NCBI RefSeq assembly: GCF_900107795.1
Contig: NZ_FNRL01000003.1
Location: 62,001-126,000 of the forward strand
DNA from: Chitinophaga terrae (ex Kim and Jung 2007)
Lineage (GTDB): Bacteria > Bacteroidota > Bacteroidia > Chitinophagales > Chitinophagaceae
DNA: 64,000 bases
Direction of reading: 5' to 3'
Position numbers and translations under genes: made by a program
Part shown: positions 60,894 through 64,000 of the stretch, piece by piece
How positions within the stretch are numbered: position 1 is the first letter of the stretch
Layout of the letters: every line of letters begins with the position of its first letter
The notes under the pieces: model-generated
The model's input: only the letters and a program-made list of their open reading frames with translations
The model's database searches: none
What the model was told of the DNA's origin: nothing

Positions 60894-61448
60894 TTAACAA
60901 TGCAGCAGGGCGCATGCAGCGAGGGTAAGAAGACCTATGATGAAACCGCTGATAGCTCCCAGTAATTCCAGTTGCCTGAATTGAGGTTTTAACCCTTCCC
61001 GGACAGTGCTTTGTAAAGTGGCGGATGGAATGTTATTGATCCTGCTGCTGATCATCTTTTTGATGTCCAGTTCTTTTTCCACGTTGCTAATATACTGGTT
61101 GATCAGTACAGGAAAAAGTGCATCCAGTTCATTGACGAGGTGCGATTTGATCTGGTTAACGATAGTATCGCCGATAAACATGGAAAGTACGGGCATTGCT
61201 TTGGGCAGCCGTTCGCGAAGGAAGCTGTCGAGATGGCTCTCAACCAGTGGAATGAGGTTCTTTATATTTTCCGGGTCGGCCAGTTTGGTTTTAATATCAT
61301 CGAACGAAAACTGATCTTCCGCCAGCTCGCCCAGCCGGTTTGCAATGACCCCCTGTTGTTTGACCAATCCACGTACGATAAAGGAAACAGCGATTTTATT
61401 AATTAACCAGCCTATTAATGCAGCAATAAGGGGAAGAATGAAGATCAT
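60894..61448 (-). CDS. DUF445 family membrane protein
   Basis: A 184-residue protein of the DUF445 family (YheB-like, short form). An N-terminal helix (MIFILPLIAALIGWLINKIA) contains the family's GWxxN segment, and a C-terminal helix (AISGFIIGLLTLAACALL) ends the protein; between them is an amphipathic helical region. The family is an uncharacterised inner-membrane group. It lies 51 bases after the RNase H-like gene, but a -7 box in that gap (TACTTTTG, minus strand 61476-61469) suggests its own promoter. Confidence 0.85.
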   Translation of the reverse strand: MIFILPLIAALIGWLINKIAVSFIVRGLVKQQGVIANRLGELAEDQFSFDDIKTKLADPENIKNLIPLVESHLDSFLRERLPKAMPVLSMFIGDTIVNQIKSHLVNELDALFPVLINQYISNVEKELDIKKMISSRINNIPSATLQSTVREGLKPQFRQLELLGAISGFIIGLLTLAACALLHC

Positions 61449-61468
61449 CAGGATGAAATTAGTTTGAG

Positions 61469-61476
61469 CAAAAGTA
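61469..61476 (-). promoter_or_regulatory. Candidate -7 box for the DUF445 gene
   Basis: TACTTTTG on the minus strand, 20 bases before the ATG. Fits TAnnTTTG; the -33 part is not clear. Confidence 0.4.
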
Positions 61477-61499
61477 GGGTATACAAATTTGAAATGAAA

Positions 61500-62114
61500 T
61501 TATTTTCTTCCGAAATCGGCAGGGTTTTCTCCCCATTCTTTTGTTTCCCATTTGAGGATAGGGTTGGGGTATTCATTCTCTTTCAGCATATCGGTTGCTT
61601 TTTGCAACAGCAGCAGTATAGGTTTGTTTTCTTCTGTAGCTGGCAGGCTGGTGTTGGGTTCTTTATCTTTTACCCATTTGATAGCTGTTAAGCTGTCTGA
61701 GTAGATAGGTAGTTGAGGAAGATTATTCTTCCTGCAATATTCCAGGGCCAGTATGATAGCTAAATACTCGCCGATGTTGCCTGTTGCGTTCTTATAGGGG
61801 CCGCGGCGGAAAATGACTTCATTGGTCTGGTTATCGATTGCCTGAAATTCCATGTCTTTGGTCACTGTGTTCCAGGCGGCATCCACGGCAATGCTTTCGC
61901 GGATAAAGCTGGAGGTTGGAGTTGTAGGGTTATTCCTGTTTTCGTGGTTGACAGAGGGGCCGGCGGCAAACGCTTCCCGGGCGAGGTTCAGGGTAGGAAA
62001 TGATTTATAAACGGCTCCCGGAAATCCGTCGATCTGCGCCTTACATTCTTCCCAGTTATTAAAAATGCCTGTTTGGCGGCCTTTCCAAACAACATAGAAT
62101 TTCTGTTTAGACAT
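61500..62114 (-). CDS. Ribonuclease H-like protein with viroplasmin domain
   Basis: A 204-residue protein. Residues 1-50 form a viroplasmin (caulimovirus-type) RNA/DNA-hybrid-binding domain: FYVVWKGRQTGIFNNWEECK and YKSFPTLNLAREAF. The RNase H fold follows at about 70-204: the probable acidic residues are in VDAAWN, GNIGEYLAI, IYSDSLTAI and ENPADFGRK. It should cut the RNA strand of RNA-DNA hybrids, aiding primer or R-loop removal. This arrangement is common in Bacteroidota. All four acidic positions appear present. Confidence 0.85.
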   Translation of the reverse strand: MSKQKFYVVWKGRQTGIFNNWEECKAQIDGFPGAVYKSFPTLNLAREAFAAGPSVNHENRNNPTTPTSSFIRESIAVDAAWNTVTKDMEFQAIDNQTNEVIFRRGPYKNATGNIGEYLAIILALEYCRKNNLPQLPIYSDSLTAIKWVKDKEPNTSLPATEENKPILLLLQKATDMLKENEYPNPILKWETKEWGENPADFGRK

Positions 62115-62182
62115 GATAGCTGTTATTGGGATATGAATTTAACGAAAAGAGGAGAGTGGATAAAAAGAAAAGAGTATAGAAA

Positions 62183-62223
62183 ATGAAAAAGGGCAAAATC
62201 TCATGTAAAGATTTTGCCCTTTT
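62183..62223 (-). terminator. Terminator of the downstream tRNA-His gene
   Basis: A perfect 15-bp stem (AAAAGGGCAAAATCT and its complement) directly after the tRNA, ending in a T run on the minus strand. Confidence 0.85.
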
Positions 62224-62225
62224 AG

Positions 62226-62300
62226 GGTGACTGAAGGGTCTCGAACCCTCGACCCTCAGAACCACAATCTGATGCTCTAACCAACTGAGCTACAGTCACC
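62226..62300 (-). tRNA. tRNA-His (GTG), copy 1
   Basis: A complete cloverleaf on the minus strand: acceptor GTGACTG/CAGTCAC with an encoded G at position -1 opposite C73, D stem GCTC/GAGC, anticodon stem TCAGA/TCTGA with loop TTGTGGT (anticodon GTG), and T loop TTCGAGA. The CCA end is not encoded. A -7 box (TATCTTTG, minus strand 62329-62322) lies just upstream. Confidence 0.97.
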
Positions 62301-62321
62301 GTTTATCCGTTTTCGGGAGTG

Positions 62322-62329
62322 CAAAGATA
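62322..62329 (-). promoter_or_regulatory. Promoter -7 box of tRNA-His copy 1
   Basis: TATCTTTG on the minus strand, 21 bases before the tRNA. The 30 or so bases between the tRNA and this box are almost the same as at copy 2, so the promoter was duplicated with the gene. Confidence 0.6.
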
Positions 62330-62499
62330 ATGGAATCTTTCTTCCGGAAAAGTTTTTTTTAAAAAAATTTATAAAAAGACCTGAGGCAAAAATACGGAAG
62401 CCGGCGATGGTAAAAAAATAAGTTATGTTCCTATGTTGAGCGGTTAGGGCGGCGGTTTGAGAGGACAACCCGGGGTATAGCAATTGATGTATATATACA

Positions 62500-62533
62500 A
62501 AAAAATAAGGAAAGCTTTTTTGAAGCTTTCCTT
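62500..62533 (-). terminator. Terminator of the upstream tRNA-His gene
   Basis: AAGGAAAGCTT pairs with AAGCTTTCCTT around a 5-base loop and is followed on the minus strand by a T run. Confidence 0.85.
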
Positions 62534-62537
62534 TTAG

Positions 62538-62612
62538 GGTGACTGAAGGGTCTCGAACCCTCGACCCTCAGAACCACAATCTGATGCTCTAACCAACTGA
62601 GCTACAGTCACC
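62538..62612 (-). tRNA. tRNA-His (GTG), copy 2
   Basis: Identical in sequence to the other tRNA-His gene, 312 bases away and in the same orientation. It has its own promoter and terminator, so both can be transcribed independently. Confidence 0.97.
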
Positions 62613-62633
62613 GTTTGGCCGTTTTCGGGAGTG

Positions 62634-62666
62634 CAAAGATAAGGGAAAGCATTTTGAAATTCCAAA
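62634..62666 (-). promoter_or_regulatory. Promoter of tRNA-His copy 2
   Basis: On the minus strand TTTG (62666-62663), 21 bases, and TATCTTTG (62641-62634) match the Bacteroidota -33/-7 consensus. An inverted repeat (GGAAAGCATTT with AAATACTTTCC, one mismatch) spans 62644-62674 between and beyond the boxes. Confidence 0.65.
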
Positions 62667-62791
62667 TACTTTCCGAAAAAATTTTTCAGTGGGTTATGTA
62701 TGGGAATATTTTTTACTGTTTAGGATATACCTGCCCCTTATTCCGGTTGAGCATGGTTGCTGAAAAGTTCACGGTTTCTTTTTACCAGCGG

Positions 62792-62822
62792 TTTGTCTGC
62801 ACCCAAAAAATGATTATCTTTG
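62792..62822 (+). promoter_or_regulatory. Strong consensus promoter upstream of the last gene
   Basis: TTTG (62792-62795), 19 bases, and TATCTTTG (62815-62822): a full match to the Bacteroidota consensus in sequence and spacing, the best in the window. Confidence 0.7.
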
Positions 62823-63033
62823 CGGACTTTCCCATTCCATTCCCAAATTACTAACTTATTGATATTCAGCTGAGTGTTTGAAGATAAACATCGGTACAAT
62901 GTTGGTATTTACCCATTGAACCGGTAGACAGGCAGGAAATGTTAACCAGTGAAGAAAAATTTAACAGAATCCCATCGTTTTTATTTGATTGTTGATATAA
63001 AGTGTTTAGAAATTTTTAATTGTATAATGTGTT
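62823..63033 (+). other. Long leader or small-RNA region before the last gene
   Basis: About 205 bases lie between the expected transcription start and the next ATG. I find no convincing coding frame, no strong hairpin with T run, and no riboswitch that I can name. It could be a regulatory leader or a separate short RNA. Confidence 0.35.
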
Positions 63034-64000
63034 ATGGATCAGCTTAAACTGAAGTTACAGGAGTATTATCAGCGTTACCAACAGATGGATCAGCGGGTGA
63101 AGCCTGGAAAGGAGGAGCCTGGGTTTGAGGAGGTGCTGGACATGGAAAGCGACATTTTATCACAGTTTGGTTTGCCTACTTCCAGGCGGTTTGTGCAGAT
63201 TCTGCACGACTTCGTGCATCATGCACATGTGAATGACCAGCTGCTGGACTATGTTAGCAAGAAATTGCGCACCGCCGCCCGTAAGTATTTGCTGGCCCCG
63301 GTGATCTCAGACATTGATCTGTTGGAAGGCGCCAAAGAACAAAAAAGGAGTCCTTACGATGTATTGCCTGAACTGGGTTATCCCGTACAGGATTACGCCT
63401 TATTCCTGATAGGAGAATTGTTCTATCGCCGGAACATGACAGCTTCAGACGTGTTGGATGAACTGAAAAAAATGCAACACTTCGATAGCTGGAATGACCT
63501 TGCCCTGCTTAGTAAAATGCATAATCACACCACGCATGAACTCTACGCAAAGCTTAAAAAACAAGAGTTGCGGTTCGTGGATGATTTCATTCAATATGCC
63601 CATAAGCAGGCGGCATCCAAACTGGTGAACAAACGCGCTACCCCGCTGGAAGAAGGATATACGCCTAATTATAAAACGATCACCAAAGTCCAGGTAGAAG
63701 ACATCATCTTCGACGAAAATACCACGCCAAGCCTTTTTGGTAAGATCAAAAGCGGAAGGGGCTATGCCCGCATCACTATCAGCCTTGAATTCTCTGAGCT
63801 GAACCAGATATTGATGAGCAGCGATGAGCTGGGAGTAGAGATCAGCAATCATATCAAAAAGAGACTGGCCGCTCCAAACGTGGAAAAGCCAATGGTGATA
63901 GATATCCGCGCCGAATTCGGAGATGTGCTGAAACTGGATAACTGCTACCTGGAAGTATACAAACCGCAACACAGGGAAGGAAAAAAATGGGTAGAAGACA
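63034..64000 (+). CDS. Unrecognised soluble protein, N-terminal part
   Basis: The frame runs from ATG 63034 (MDQLKLKLQEYYQ) to the right edge without a stop: at least 322 codons. There is no signal peptide or membrane segment. The first 180 residues look helical, with many His, Leu and charged residues (FVQILHDFVHHAHVNDQL), and the later part mixes strands and helices (KVQVEDIIFDENTTPSLFGK, GYARITISLEFSELN). I do not recognise the family. It would be transcribed from the consensus promoter about 210 bases upstream. Confidence 0.75.
   Translation, partial: MDQLKLKLQEYYQRYQQMDQRVKPGKEEPGFEEVLDMESDILSQFGLPTSRRFVQILHDFVHHAHVNDQLLDYVSKKLRTAARKYLLAPVISDIDLLEGAKEQKRSPYDVLPELGYPVQDYALFLIGELFYRRNMTASDVLDELKKMQHFDSWNDLALLSKMHNHTTHELYAKLKKQELRFVDDFIQYAHKQAASKLVNKRATPLEEGYTPNYKTITKVQVEDIIFDENTTPSLFGKIKSGRGYARITISLEFSELNQILMSSDELGVEISNHIKKRLAAPNVEKPMVIDIRAEFGDVLKLDNCYLEVYKPQHREGKKWVED

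Noticed and set aside
60855..60900. Direct repeat AGTnGTTAACAATG (two copies) after the DUF445 gene
   Set aside because: Only two copies, one overlapping the gene's stop, with no clear role; the GTTAAC words are self-complementary but form no terminator with a T run.

Overview
The window looks like chromosome from a member of Bacteroidota, most likely Chitinophaga or a close relative in Chitinophagaceae. Supporting signs are two SusC/SusD loci, an Oar-like receptor, FecR/ECF regulation, lipoproteins with short lipoboxes, almost no Shine-Dalgarno sites, and -7 boxes of the form TAnnTTTG. The genus is an inference from gene content.

Layout. 383-5424: five-gene minus-strand operon (esterase, ATP-grasp with histone-like tail, YbdK-type carboxylate-amine ligase, class I glutamine amidotransferase, second ATP-grasp-like ligase), probably making an unknown amide or peptide. 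5815-7137: secreted astacin-like protease. 7245-10472: Oar-like receptor. 10974-12179: ribBA. 12250-17034: TamB-like protein. 17628-24049: first SusC/D locus (SusC frameshifted, SusD, fasciclin lipoprotein, extra lipoprotein). 24225-27966: ggt, DinB-like, small lipoprotein and AONS-like aminotransferase. 28064-30622: M14 peptidase. 30968-33795: thioredoxin-fold protein, YihY, MltG. 33913-39123: miaB, sigma-54 activator, lptE, repeat-bearing TPR protein, secG. 39199-40540 and 50011-51327: parts of an Fe-S oxidoreductase set, separated by a second SusC/D locus (40737-49789) with its own ECF sigma and FecR anti-sigma. 51453-62114: phosphoribosyltransferase, DUF2279 protein, phosphoglucomutase, pcm, two paralogous outer-membrane barrels, DUF445 and RNase H-like genes. 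62226-62612: two identical tRNA-His genes. 63034 to the end: unknown gene.

The most unusual feature is a family of long palindromes (about 200-345 bp) at four of the eight tail-to-tail gene junctions and nowhere else. Their arms are built from GTTTCACGCAAAG and short GCAAAGAA-type units. At two junctions both flanking stop codons are part of the palindrome; in one case the arms run symmetrically into both reading frames, and in another one element sits inside the loop of a second. The arms stay matched while the sequence differs between loci, and an asymmetric internal loop is kept. They probably act as bidirectional 3'-end or RNA structures, or spread as non-autonomous elements. Three other convergent junctions carry ordinary short hairpins.

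Other notable points: a set of TAnnTTTG boxes 4-5 bases before start codons (predicted leaderless mRNAs), including TamB, whose only codon at that position is ATA; a perfect 16-bp palindrome inside the ECF sigma promoter; and a 93-bp in-frame tandem repeat in the TPR gene beside secG.
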